Origin: Palaemon carinicauda
Taxonomy: Eukaryota > Arthropoda > Malacostraca > Decapoda > Palaemonidae
NCBI RefSeq assembly: GCF_036898095.1
Contig: NC_090750.1
Coordinates: forward strand, 84,027,276-84,091,275
DNA: 64,000 nt
Direction of reading: 5' to 3'
Made by a program: the position numbers and the translations under genes
The notes under the pieces: generated by a model
Seen by the model: the letters and a program-made list of their open reading frames with translations, nothing else
What the model was told of the DNA's origin: nothing
Databases searched by the model: none
Shown: one piece after another, positions 12,021 through 21,253 of the stretch
How positions within the stretch are numbered: position 1 is the first letter of the stretch
Layout: each line of letters starts with the position of its first letter

Positions 12021-12219
12021 CTATAGTCAATTTTTTTTAATGAGACGCATTTGCACAGACTCGCAGCAGTGCCCTTTTAGCTCGGAAGAAGTTTCCTGCT
12101 ACCTGATTGGTTAGAATTATCTTGTCCAACCAATCAGCGAGCAGGAAACGTTTCCGAGCTAAAAGGGCACTGCTGCAAGTCGGTGCAAATCTGCCTCGCT
12201 AAAAAGAATTGACTATAGT
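12021..12219. mobile_element. foldback MITE
   Basis: A 199-bp near-palindrome. The outer ends CTATAGTCAATT and AATTGACTATAG are exact complements. Inside, the arms pair over TTGCAC, GCAGCAGTGCCCTTTTAGCTCGGAA and AGGAAA...CCTGCT...GATTGGTT, leaving a short unpaired centre around 12112-12125. The extreme ends contain TATA, so a TA target site is possible. No coding capacity. The structure fits a foldback or Tc1/mariner-type miniature element, family unproven. Confidence 0.8.
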
Positions 12220-12658
12220 GACCCCCCCTCTCCCCCCTACACTCAGCCCCAACCCACCAGTTCCAAATCCACCCCCCTTTTAAATCACATTGCTGCCCAT
12301 GACCCTATATATAGAAACCTAACTATACTGTAAGGCCTAGTTACAGGATATCGAAATATATAATAACAGATTAATTACACTGGTGAAAAAGTATTTTATA
12401 TTAAGTGACTTACACAATTACAAAGTAAAGAGCTCCTAATTTTTGCTTCATAAACACACGTTAACAGCAATGAAGACTTTGAAGTAGAAAATAATAAATT
12501 CATTTCAAAACAAAATTCCATCAGCAGTACAGAAACATTCAACCATAACGTAATGAATTTCATTATTAAACATTCACAAGATTTATTTACATATCAGAAT
12601 TAAGAAGAAAATAAATACATATATACTTTTCATTATTTAGTAGAAAGTGGAATATACT

Positions 12659-12659
<1 letters not shown>

Positions 12660-12697
<38 letters not shown>

Positions 12698-12702
12698 CAC
12701 AC

Positions 12703-12783
<81 letters not shown>

Positions 12784-12784
12784 C
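12660..12784. repeat. (AC)n/(AT)n compound microsatellite
   Basis: Alternating CA and TA tracts separated by short ACACAC/ATATAC transitions. Confidence 0.95.
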
Positions 12785-12815
12785 ACCAGTTAGGCTATAG
12801 TTTTTTTAACATTTA

Positions 12816-13020
12816 TCAAATTAATTTTCTTGCTTTGTTAATGGTAAATTCATGAATTACCTTCTCAAAATTCATTGCCATCGGTGTTTCAGATTCAATG
12901 CTGAGGAGTACCAAATTTGAAAGTCTCTCCTGGCCCATAGTATTTCACAGGTATGTCTGAATGAGTTTCGATTTGCTGAAGGATCTTTCACATGAAGCTT
13001 CCATAACATCATCATAAATG
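12816..13020 (-). pseudogene. hAT transposase C-terminal dimerisation domain remnant
   Basis: Read on the minus strand from about 13020 to a stop at 12816, the frame gives IYDDVMEASCERSFSKSKLI, then QTYL, one in-frame stop, NTMGQERLSNLVLLSIESE and a C-terminal VIHEFTINKARKLI. ERSFSKLK...RSTMGQERLSxLxLLSIE is the hallmark of the hAT C-terminal dimerisation domain of ZMYM1-like transposases. Only this last piece is present. Confidence 0.75.
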
Positions 13021-13504
13021 CTCTATATTTGTTTGTCACACTTCTGAAGCTCTTTACCCATGACCTATGTGACCTCATCTATCGACATTATCAATGATTC
13101 GTCCCAAAATATCTGATAACAATAGATATGCGGTACCGTATATGCAGTGAACAAGCTGTCGTGTCACAAGCAGTCAGCTGAGCGTGGATAAACAGAAAAT
13201 GTAAAAGAAAACGGAGATATTTAAAGGCAAACATTTTTAAGTGCATGATTTTCATTGTCAGGATAATTAATTCGGTAAAGTTTTACTGTATATTAATAGA
13301 AATCGGGGAAATATTTTAATTTTTGTTGGATTTAATGGATTAATTGCAAAAATCATAATTTTAGGTAAAAAAAATAAAAGCTTTTATCCTTTCCCCGCTA
13401 ATTATTATTATTTCAATCTCGTGGGGCGGCAAGTCCAGGTTATTTTTGCCGCCCCTAAAAAAGTGCAGCCCCAGGCCATTTGCTCCCCCGCCCCTGCCCT
13501 CCCC

Positions 13505-13948
13505 CATGTGAGGGCCCTGATCGTAAGGAATTGAAAGCAATGTGTATACCTGGAAAAGTGCCGTATCAAGAGCTTTTGGTAGATTATGATGCTTTCTCTA
13601 CCATAAGACTTAATACCACACAGAATTCTAAAATGTTTATTCCATCTGTGACCAAGATGTAGAATGATCTTCCTAATCAGGTAGTTGAATCGGCGGAACT
13701 TCAAAAAGTTCAAACTTGCAGCGAATGTTATGTTGAAGAGACTGACTTAAATATCTTTTATATAGTTTATTTAGGAAAGATCTATTTTAATGTTGTCACT
13801 GTTCTTAAAATATTACATTTCAATTACTTACTATTTCACTTGTAGTTTATTCATTTTTCTATTTCCTTTCCTCACCGGGTTATTTTTTCCTTGTTGGAAC
13901 TCTTGGGCTCATAGCATCCTGCTTTTCCACCTAGAATTGAAGCTTAGC

Positions 13949-14019
<71 letters not shown>
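13505..14019 (+). mobile_element. LINE 3' end carrying the SINE-like tail
   Basis: 13505-13740 encodes decayed LINE C-terminal text (TTQNSKMFIPSVTKM, then NDLPNQVVESAELQK with a stop between). It is followed without interruption by the 3' UTR shared with the SINE-like family (TATTTTAATGTTGTCACTGTTCTTAAAATATT, CCTCACCGGGTTATTTTTTCC, GCTCATAGCATCCTGCTTTTCC) and a long (TAA)n tail (13951-14019). This ties the SINE-like family tail to a LINE 3' end. Confidence 0.75.
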
Positions 14020-14020
<1 letters not shown>

Positions 14021-14394
14021 TACAGAGCTAAAGAAACATTTTCAATGTTGAGATCCAGATGTCTGTGTTCGTATTTGTCGAAATTGATCAAGGTTAAAAT
14101 TTTGGCATATAGTTGTGATATCAATTGGTTTAAACTTTAGGCGGTGATTTCTTCCATAATTTGACTGTATGAAATATGTTTTCATTAAATTATCAGTGAT
14201 TATTTCATAGCATAGAATTATTGCTAAAATAGATAGGTTAGTTAGAGTCATAAGGATATATTATAATGTATGTGTAGATAGTAAATAAAAGTAAATATAA
14301 GTAGAAGTCTGTTTGAATCTGATTCACGAGTAAATTCAAATCTTCACGACAATAGAACATAAATGATTTTGTTTCCTTTGAATATTTGCTTCTC

Positions 14395-14690
14395 TGACGT
14401 CATAAGACCACACTGTTTTGTTTATAGTCTCTCATCGTACAAAACATCGACATGTGTTGATATTTCTAAAATAAAAGGAAATGTATTTATTAATTTGTTT
14501 GAAAATAAGATAATTTTACTTATTTATGTTTTGCATATGTAACGAAAACCCAATTGGTTTCAAAACTACAAATAAAAAACATTGAAATGGCCCTCCTAGT
14601 CGATGTTATGTGATCGTTAGTCTTCAATCAGCTGTTGTCAGTTAACGCTGTGTATTTCGGATGTAATTCTCCGCTGAAACAATGAGCACG
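14395..14690 (+). promoter_or_regulatory. second candidate promoter / short first exon (speculative)
   Basis: A perfect CRE/ATF palindrome TGACGTCA lies at 14395-14402. At 14682-14690 ATGAGCACG, with A at position -3, is followed by GTAAAT, a weaker splice donor. This would encode Met-Ser-Thr in phase 0, like the better candidate at 16463-16471. It could be an alternative first exon of the RNF4-like gene or coincidence. Confidence 0.2.
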
Positions 14691-15078
14691 GTAAATATAA
14701 CAGGATTTTCAGGCATCAAAGTCCATGTGTTGGAATTTAAGCTCACTAAATACGAGCTGTAGGATGGAAAAATCATTTGATAAAGTGGAAATTTAGTTAA
14801 ATAACGGGGTTAAACTTCTGCATCCATCGGCCATGGCCCTGAAGGGTTGCATGCTATACGGTAGAAAATGCTAATGAGATCAAATGTTTTTTACGACAAT
14901 GAATGTTCATTGTTCTATATAGCATTGCTGGCTTATTCTGTCGTTCAAAAAATAAATTGCTTTATAATGTAATGAAGTACGTATAACGTAGCCAAGGGAC
15001 TTGCTTAATTTTCATCGTAGCCTACTCGGTAGAAAAGTAGATCAATAGGTAGATGGTCTAGCCTGTGTATTAGGGTTA
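14691..15078. other. unannotated stretch
   Basis: No gene or repeat recognised beyond simple AT-rich sequence. Confidence 0.5.
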
Positions 15079-15095
15079 TTATAATAATAATAATA

Positions 15096-15127
<32 letters not shown>

Positions 15128-15190
15128 TTGCTAAGCTACAACCTTATTTGGAAAAACAGGATGCTATAATCCCAGGGGCTCCAACAGTTA
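15079..15190 (-). mobile_element. SINE-like element 3'-end fragment
   Basis: An ATA/ATT tract (15079-15125), then TTGCTAAGCTACAACCTTAT and GGATGCTATAATCCCAGGGGCTCCAACAG, the reverse-strand 3' end of the (TAA)n-tailed family. Confidence 0.8.
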
Positions 15191-15654
15191 TGAAGCTTGT
15201 AGATTGATTATGGGATACTCGTTTGTATGTATATAGGTACTACTGTACTTACGGTGGGGAAAACCTTTCCTTGTCAAAACCAACTTAGAAAAGTTATTTT
15301 TTGGAAGAGGTTATTTAGCCTGTCCCGGTAAAATAGATAAAGGTAAATTTACAGTTTCATCCATTATGGGGAAACTGGAATAAAAATATATTTGCTGCAT
15401 CAGAAATACCGTAGTTCCAACGAATTTAACGTTAATTTTGACCGCAAACCATCCGATTTAGAGATTTACTATGTAATTGGAGTTAAAACAACAAGTTGTT
15501 CCAGAATGCAGAAAGACCCTACTTCATCCCAACAATTATGGGGGACACCAGGTGGGAACCAGGGTTTTGGGTGGGGGGGGGCGTCAAATGATATTTGCAA
15601 CAAATGAATACTTATCCTTCCACCACCCCTCCCCCTATACCCCTATCTAGCCCT

Positions 15655-15895
15655 AGTGATTTTCAGGGCACTACTGAACCTAATAAACCCACCTAACCTA
15701 GCCTAGGGGCCCTGTACCCCTACCTAGGCTTACCGGGGGGTGCTCCGCTCCCCCTGCGACCCCCCCTTAAGGCCACAGTGATTTTCGGGACACTACCGAA
15801 CCTAATACAACCACCTAACCTAGGGCCCTGTACCCCTACCGAGGCCTAGCCCCTGCGACCCCCCCCCCCCCTTACAGCCACTACCTAACACATCC
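15655..15895. repeat. C-rich direct repeat, two diverged copies
   Basis: AGTGATTTTC.GG.CACTAC.GAACCTAATA through CCACCTAACCTAG...GGCCCTGTACCCCTACC occurs from 15655 and again from 15777 (period about 122 bp). The copies are separated by C-runs. Confidence 0.8.
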
Positions 15896-15997
15896 ATCAA
15901 ACCAAATCCAAAGTGATGTTACTGCTGTATACATCGTTATACTATCACCATTATAATATACTCTATAAATTAATGAAGCTTACCTTAAGCTGTTGGT

Positions 15998-16237
15998 TCA
16001 TAAAGATGTGCTGGTGCTTTGAGGAAAACGTGAAGCCGTTGCGAAGGTTCCTTGACATGCAGGACAATTTTTATTTTGTAAAATTAAATTGTGTCTCTGG
16101 CACAAATGCACTAGTTTTTCAATATTCCCCGAATAAGTTACGACAAATTCATTGTAAGTTAGGAAACAGTCAGGACAAGAAGATGGAATTTCAACTTCTT
16201 GTGCAACATGAGATGATGTGCTTGCTATGGCCTTCAT
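15998..16237 (-). other. unrecognised 79-codon frame with Cys pairs
   Basis: Minus-strand frame with CPDC near residue 21 and CPAC near residue 58, spaced like a small zinc-binding module, and a hydrophobic LVHLCQRHNLIL segment. No family could be named with confidence; a decayed transposase N-terminus is one possibility. It overlaps a similarly long frame on the other strand, so it may not be coding at all. Confidence 0.2.
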
Positions 16238-16281
16238 GTCTAAGAACGAAATGAAATGCCTGGGTAAGATAATGTATTGTC

Positions 16282-16363
16282 GCGCTGTGATTGGCCAAAC
16301 ATGTATGACGTCATAGTGGACAGGCGCTGTGATTGGCCAAACGTGTAAGACTTCATAGTGGAC
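16282..16363 (+). promoter_or_regulatory. candidate promoter: duplicated CCAAT-box/CRE module
   Basis: A 40-bp module occurs twice with a 42-bp period (16282-16321 and 16324-16363). Each contains GCGCTGTGATTGGCCAAAC, an inverted CCAAT box (ATTGG, NF-Y type). The first copy then has a perfect CRE TGACGTCA at 16306-16313; the second has the degenerate AGACTTCA. Tandem CCAAT and CRE sites about 100-180 bp ahead of a start codon are typical of housekeeping promoters. The next ATG followed by a good donor is at 16463. Promoter function is inferred. Confidence 0.4.
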
Positions 16364-16462
16364 TAGTTTGTCTGCGGATTATAGTGGTTACAGGGCTCAT
16401 TTAAGCAAATACAAGACACAGTCAACAATAACAACAGACTTAGAAAAATCTGGGAGGAAGAC

Positions 16463-16471
16463 ATGAGTAGC
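16463..16471 (+). CDS. candidate 9-nt coding first exon of the RNF4-like gene
   Basis: ATGAGTAGC (Met-Ser-Ser), with G at -3, is followed at once by GTGAGT, a strong splice donor. The exon would end in phase 0, which is the phase required by the first recognised RNF4-like exon at 36577. If joined, the protein would begin MSS followed by TVIPTLDPSE. The intron would be 20.1 kb and contain the DIRS elements. The duplicated CCAAT/CRE module lies just upstream. Evidence is positional and by phase only; a transcript is needed, and other upstream exons cannot be excluded. Confidence 0.3.
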
Positions 16472-16831
16472 GTGAGTTTGATCGTCGATATATAAAGAAC
16501 TAGGCATTTGCGACAGATAATATTTTACAGAAATACTACAAAAGACTTGCTTTACTCGGGAAATATATTATTATAATAGATTTCCCATAATGGATGAAAC
16601 TGTAATAATACCTAGATGAACCTATTTTTTAAGCTTATTTTGCCGGTCCCGGTAAAATAGACAAACCTGCTTTTAATCTTATGTTGCCAGTAAATATTAT
16701 AAATAATGACAATAAGACTAAAAAATTACAAAACGCTTAAAAAAGATTTATTTATATAATTTTAAAGACAATTTTGAATCTTGTTCACTACAAATTAAAA
16801 AAAAAATCATTAAAATGATTATTCTTATCAA

Positions 16832-17110
16832 TTATTGAAATAAATACAGCTGTCTTAGAATTTTTAGGCATAACAGTCTGCAAATCCAAAACTTAACTTT
16901 CGGGAGCGTTCTTTTACCAATAAACTTAAGGTGCACCCACTGAAGACAACAGTCACAGACCACAGAATCCATCTTGCTCAAATCCTGACTACAGAGCTCA
17001 CACGACCAACGTGCTGACAATCTTGAGGCTTCAGAAACATGCTCCACAGCTTTTGGCTCGGAGCGAGAGCGGTTGTTTCCTCTCCCTCCTCGCCTATTTT
17101 GGACTGCCAT
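16832..17110 (-). pseudogene. PHD-type finger fragment, probably retrotransposon ORF1
   Basis: The minus-strand frame of 92 codons starts MAVQNRRGGRGNNRSRSEPK (basic) and contains WSCELCSQDLSKMDSVVCDC and QWVHLKFIGKRTLPKVKFW. The Cys-x2-Cys ... Cys-x2-Cys ... His pattern followed by C-terminal Cys residues is a PHD-like finger. One expected zinc ligand after the His appears as Phe (LKF), suggesting decay. Such fingers are common in LINE ORF1 and gag proteins. No partner RT is adjacent. Confidence 0.4.
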
Positions 17111-17551
17111 TAATTTTTGTCTTTTAACTTACTTTTTCTTTATACTTGTATATATATGTAAACATTCTTAATGTTTATGTATGTGTGTATAGAAATGTGG
17201 TAAGTTTCCTTTTCAGTGTTTGTGCAGTGTGTGTGATACATATACGACAACGACACTTGCGTAGCAGCAAGGCCTGCACAGTTCCACTTCTCCGTGGGGA
17301 ACACTTCCCTTCGGGGGTCAGTGGTTCTCACTATTAGTGAATATTCTTAGCTGATTTGAATAATTATAATTCTGTTTTTATTACAGTTACTCCGCTCCCC
17401 CCTTCTCCCGTGGTTGTCGTCTGGGGAAGGAAGGGCGCAATACTTAATCTTATTTTATGTTGTTCCCTCGGGGTTCCTCCCTAGGGAATTTCTGTTAAAT
17501 AGTTATTTAATTTTATTTTCCCAGTTAACTGTGCAGTTTTTCAATATTAAA

Positions 17552-17709
17552 CTTACCCGATAATCATGTAGCTGTCAACTCCGTTGCCCGACAGAATTCT
17601 ATGGAGGGATACGCCAGCTATCACAATACTAGAAGGGGGTGTATTTACCAGCGCCACCTGTGGCCAGGTACTCAAGTACTTCTTGTTGACACCTCCTCAA
17701 TTATTCCTC
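17552..17709 (+). repeat. DIRS-A left inverted terminal repeat
   Basis: 158 bp running from CTTACCCGATAATCATG to AATTATTCCTC. It is the exact reverse complement of 24104-24261 over the whole length as read by eye. The outermost 17537-17551 (TTTTTCAATATTAAA) is not part of the inverted repeat but pairs with the internal complementary region. Confidence 0.92.
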
Positions 17710-18474
17710 TGTCGTGCTTCCGGCAAGACGTTCTGGGATACGCTTATGTTCTTGGAGTATTTTCACGACTTTGGTGAAGTATTTCTCTTTGATTTCGGCT
17801 TTCGCTTTACTGGAAACTTCTATATTAGCTTAGTTAGCTTTTGGAATTAATTTGATTAATTTTGGTGACGAGAGAGTATGAACTCTCGTTCACTTTTCAA
17901 TGGCCGACCCTTCCCTTAGACGGAAGTGTTGGTGTCTAAGAGAGTATAGACTCTCTTTCTTAATTTTGCTTAACAAAAGTTATAGATTTATTTTATATCT
18001 CTCCGCCTCTTATAGGCCTCTTCGATTAACTTCCTTTTATTATAAACTCATTAAAATTAATTTTTATATTTGTTTATATTCGACCTTCCTAATAGTAGGC
18101 GGTCTTTTACCGAAGTTAATAAACTTTGAGCCCGTCATTTCGGTTTTACCTGTTAACATATTATGCTATTTCCGCCACAGAGTTTGAAAGATTTTCTTTG
18201 ACAGTCTCGTACTGTTTTCAAAGCTGAACTAACGTTTTGTTTTGTCTCTGCAGTTGTTGACGTTCAGAACGTTCAACTTGCACTCTATCGTTACGATAGA
18301 GAAAGAATGTTCACGGTTTCACGTTGCAGTAAGAGTAACCGTGTCTAGCGTTTTGTTCATTCTTTCTTAACTTAATGGTTTTGATCCTAATAAAGGAACT
18401 TTTCAGTTTTTTTCCTTTAACAATAATATGTTTTAACGATATATATGATTGGGCTCTTCTCTCAGGTTCTAAGT

Positions 18475-18511
<37 letters not shown>

Positions 18512-19159
18512 CGGAGGGAGAAAGAGGATAAACGTTTCATTCAAGCCTGCCAGGCGTACGAGTAACGTCGTTATCGTTTTTTGCTCTTCTCCCTAGTCTC
18601 TTTAGGGGAAGAAACTAAACGTTTCTAGAGTGATCTAGTGTTTAGTCTCTTTCCTACCACTGAATTATCTTTCATTAGATTTTTCTGTTACATTGTAATT
18701 CTGTTTTCGCAATTACTAACTTTGAGAAAGGATAGAATTGCGTATTTCAGGTACAAACCACTTAAAGTTTCGAGTTCAGTGAAATAAGTGCAAACAGAAA
18801 TCAAAGTGATAAGTGATTAGTGCGTGAGGGTACTTTTGTGCGCGCCAGTCGTCCTCCCAGTCCGGGACCTCTTGCAAGCTCCCAAGCCCAGGGGAGAAGC
18901 AATGTCGAAGGGCATAAGGGTTCAGCAGGCCTTGATCGGCGCACAGAAGTATTCTCGGTGGTTGTGGGCGTGTCTTACCGAGACCGTCACTCCCACCCGC
19001 AGACGATTGAGCCCTTATTTTGCTCGTCTGCAGAAGAGATTAGGGGAGAAAATAAAGGCAGAGTAACGCTGGTCTCAGGTCTCAAGACTTCTTAAACGTT
19101 AAGTCCAGACCTATGCCAGACGTACGAAGTTAAAGTTCACAACCCGAATGCAGTCAGTC

Positions 19160-19810
19160 ACAACTTTCGGTCTTGATGCGTGAGTGTCGGGCTGAGAGTG
19201 TTGCACCTCCTCCTCCGCCTACACTCCCTCCACCTGTTCTCGCTCCGCCTGTGCTCGCCCAGCCTGCACCTGCTCCGCCTGTGCTCGCCCAGCCTGCACC
19301 TGCTCCGCCTGGTCGCAGCACCATCTGCCAGGCGTACGATGTTGTGAACTCTACTACAGTCCATGCAAGCACAGCTTTCGGACTTGATGAGTGAGTGTCG
19401 GGCTGAGAGTGTTGCTCCTCCGCCTCCGCCTACACTCCCTCCTCCTACACTCGCTCCGCCTGATCACAGTACCATCTGCCAGGCGTACGATGTTGTGGAC
19501 TCTACTACAGTCCATGCAAGCACAGCTTTCGGACTTGATGAGTGAGTGTCGGGCTGAGAGTGTTGCTCCTCCGCCTCCGCCTACACTCCCTCCTCCTACA
19601 CTCGCTCCGCCTGATCACAGTACCATCTGCCAGGCGTATGATGTTGTGGACTCTACTACAGTCCATGCAAGCACAGCTTTCGGACTTGATGCGTGAGTGT
19701 CGGGCTGAGAGTGTTGCTCCTCCGCCTCCGCCTACACTCCCTCCACCTACACTTGCTCCGCCTGATCGCAGTACCACCTGCCAGCAGTTCCACCTGCCAG
19801 GCGTACGATG
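19160..19810 (+). repeat. 151-bp tandem repeats in the DIRS-A gag region
   Basis: Four copies marked by TCGGGCTGAGAGTGTTG at 19187, 19398, 19549 and 19700. Two intervals are exactly 151 bp. The first is 211 bp because a 30-bp CT-rich subunit (CCTGTGCTCGCCCAGCCTGC) is itself duplicated. Read in one frame the units encode proline-rich text (PPPPTLPPPVLAPP) and CQAYDVV. They probably form a low-complexity Gag segment. Frames shift between copies, so the protein is likely not intact. Confidence 0.85.
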
Positions 19811-20453
19811 TTGAGACACGTGCTGAGTTTGCTGTTCCCTGTGGTGTTCAGCCTCCGCCTTTCTTAAGGCAACCTTTACATTGGGATCAGGAGGATTATA
19901 CCTCTCTTCCTCCGCCTCCACTTGCTGCTCCACCAGTGATGCAACACTCGGTTGAGGTACAACAACCTCTCCCGTCCATGAGTCAGTTTCCTCAGCTCTT
20001 GCTGCAGCGAGCTCAACCCTCCTTAAGGCAAGCACCACAACACCTTAGCCTTGCGCCTCAGGAGCCTCAGCTTGCGAGACATTTACCTTGTTCTGCGCAG
20101 CCTCTTCCTCATCGCGCTCCGCTCACACCACAGGAACTGGAACTTGCTACTCCGCTTCCGCCAACCGCTCAGCAAGCGCAACCCTTGGGTTCAACCACTC
20201 ATGCTAGGAGTCAGCCTCCTCCACCCATGCGCCTTCCTTCTGCTTGTCTTTTATTCAGCCTTTGCAGACTGAGCCTCAGGTGTTCCCTCATCGGAGTCTT
20301 GAAGAGGAAACCACACTATTGTTGTTCCAGCTCGTTCTGACTCTGCTGTTCAGCATACCATGGTTTAAACCCCATGCAAGCATGCATAAAGCACTCTAGC
20401 ACTGGTCATGGAATTTCTGAGAAATGTTAAACGCCATGCACACGCTCTGCTTT

Positions 20454-20660
20454 CCTTTCAGCAGGCTCTGCTTACAGCAGGCTCTGCTTACTACATGCTC
20501 AGCATTCAGCATGCTCTGCATTCAGCATGCTCTGCATACAACATGCTCTGCATACAGCATGCTCTGCATTCAGCATGCTCTGCATACAACATGCTCTACA
20601 TACAGCATGCTCTGCATACAGCATACTCTGCATACATCATGCTCTGCATACCTTACCGCA
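20454..20660 (+). repeat. 16-bp tandem repeats in the DIRS-A gag region
   Basis: About a dozen copies of the 16-mer GCATGCTCTGCATACA with A/T variants. Because 16 is not a multiple of three, all three forward frames stay open and give the same rotated peptide (for example ACSAYNMLCIQHALH). Open frames across this stretch are therefore not evidence of coding. Confidence 0.9.
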
Positions 20661-20849
20661 TGCTTCTCAACACATCTTGGGTTGTTGCCAACTCACTAGA
20701 CTGTCAAGCAGTTTCATAACGTTGCCTTCTAGTCTGCTGCTTTGCACCAGTGAACTCTCACTCAGAGAACTTAGCTTTTCTAGGATAAGGTCCCTGTAGA
20801 TGAGAAAGTTCTTTTCTCCCTCCTTCTGATATTCCCTTGAGGACTCTGT

Positions 20850-21253
20850 CATTTGGAGGGAGCCTTTAGCTGCATAACCTCTTATGGACTTTTATTTAAG
20901 CATAACATGCTTACAGGGAAGGTAATGGTTACACTTCAGCCGCTAATCCCGTCTGTTACCACACCTGCTCCCATAGACCTTGAGCTGTGTTGCATGACAT
21001 GCAGTCCAAGCTTAGTCCTTGTTAGAGGATTTTTTGTTTACGGAGTCAATGTGTCACGGGGAAGACGTTCAACAACCAACAGAAGGGACTTGTTGTGACG
21101 CAGTGCGGCAACCTCAGCAACCCGTTAAGGAGTTGTCTGTACGACCTAGACAGTCTAGACAGATTCGGGTTGTCACTGTACTTCCTCGCTTGCCCATGAT
21201 TGACAGTTTACAGACTGTGCAGCAGTATCATGATCTTGTGTCCGGCTCCGTCA
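20850..21253 (+). pseudogene. DIRS-A gag C-terminal remnant
   Basis: Text such as PAPIDLELCCM and, in the next frame, LLEDFLFTESMCHGEDVQQP and TVQQYHDLVSGSVRR reads as one Gag-like protein split by frameshifts. At about 21250 it changes without a stop into the middle of the RT palm, marking an internal deletion. Confidence 0.5.

Noticed and set aside
15680..15830. CCTAACCTA words as arthropod telomeric (TTAGG)n
   Set aside because: Only one or two units in each place, within C-rich duplicated sequence; no array.
19154..20038. Gly/Arg-rich minus-strand frames opposite the DIRS-A repeats
   Set aside because: Shadows of the proline-rich tandem repeats on the + strand.
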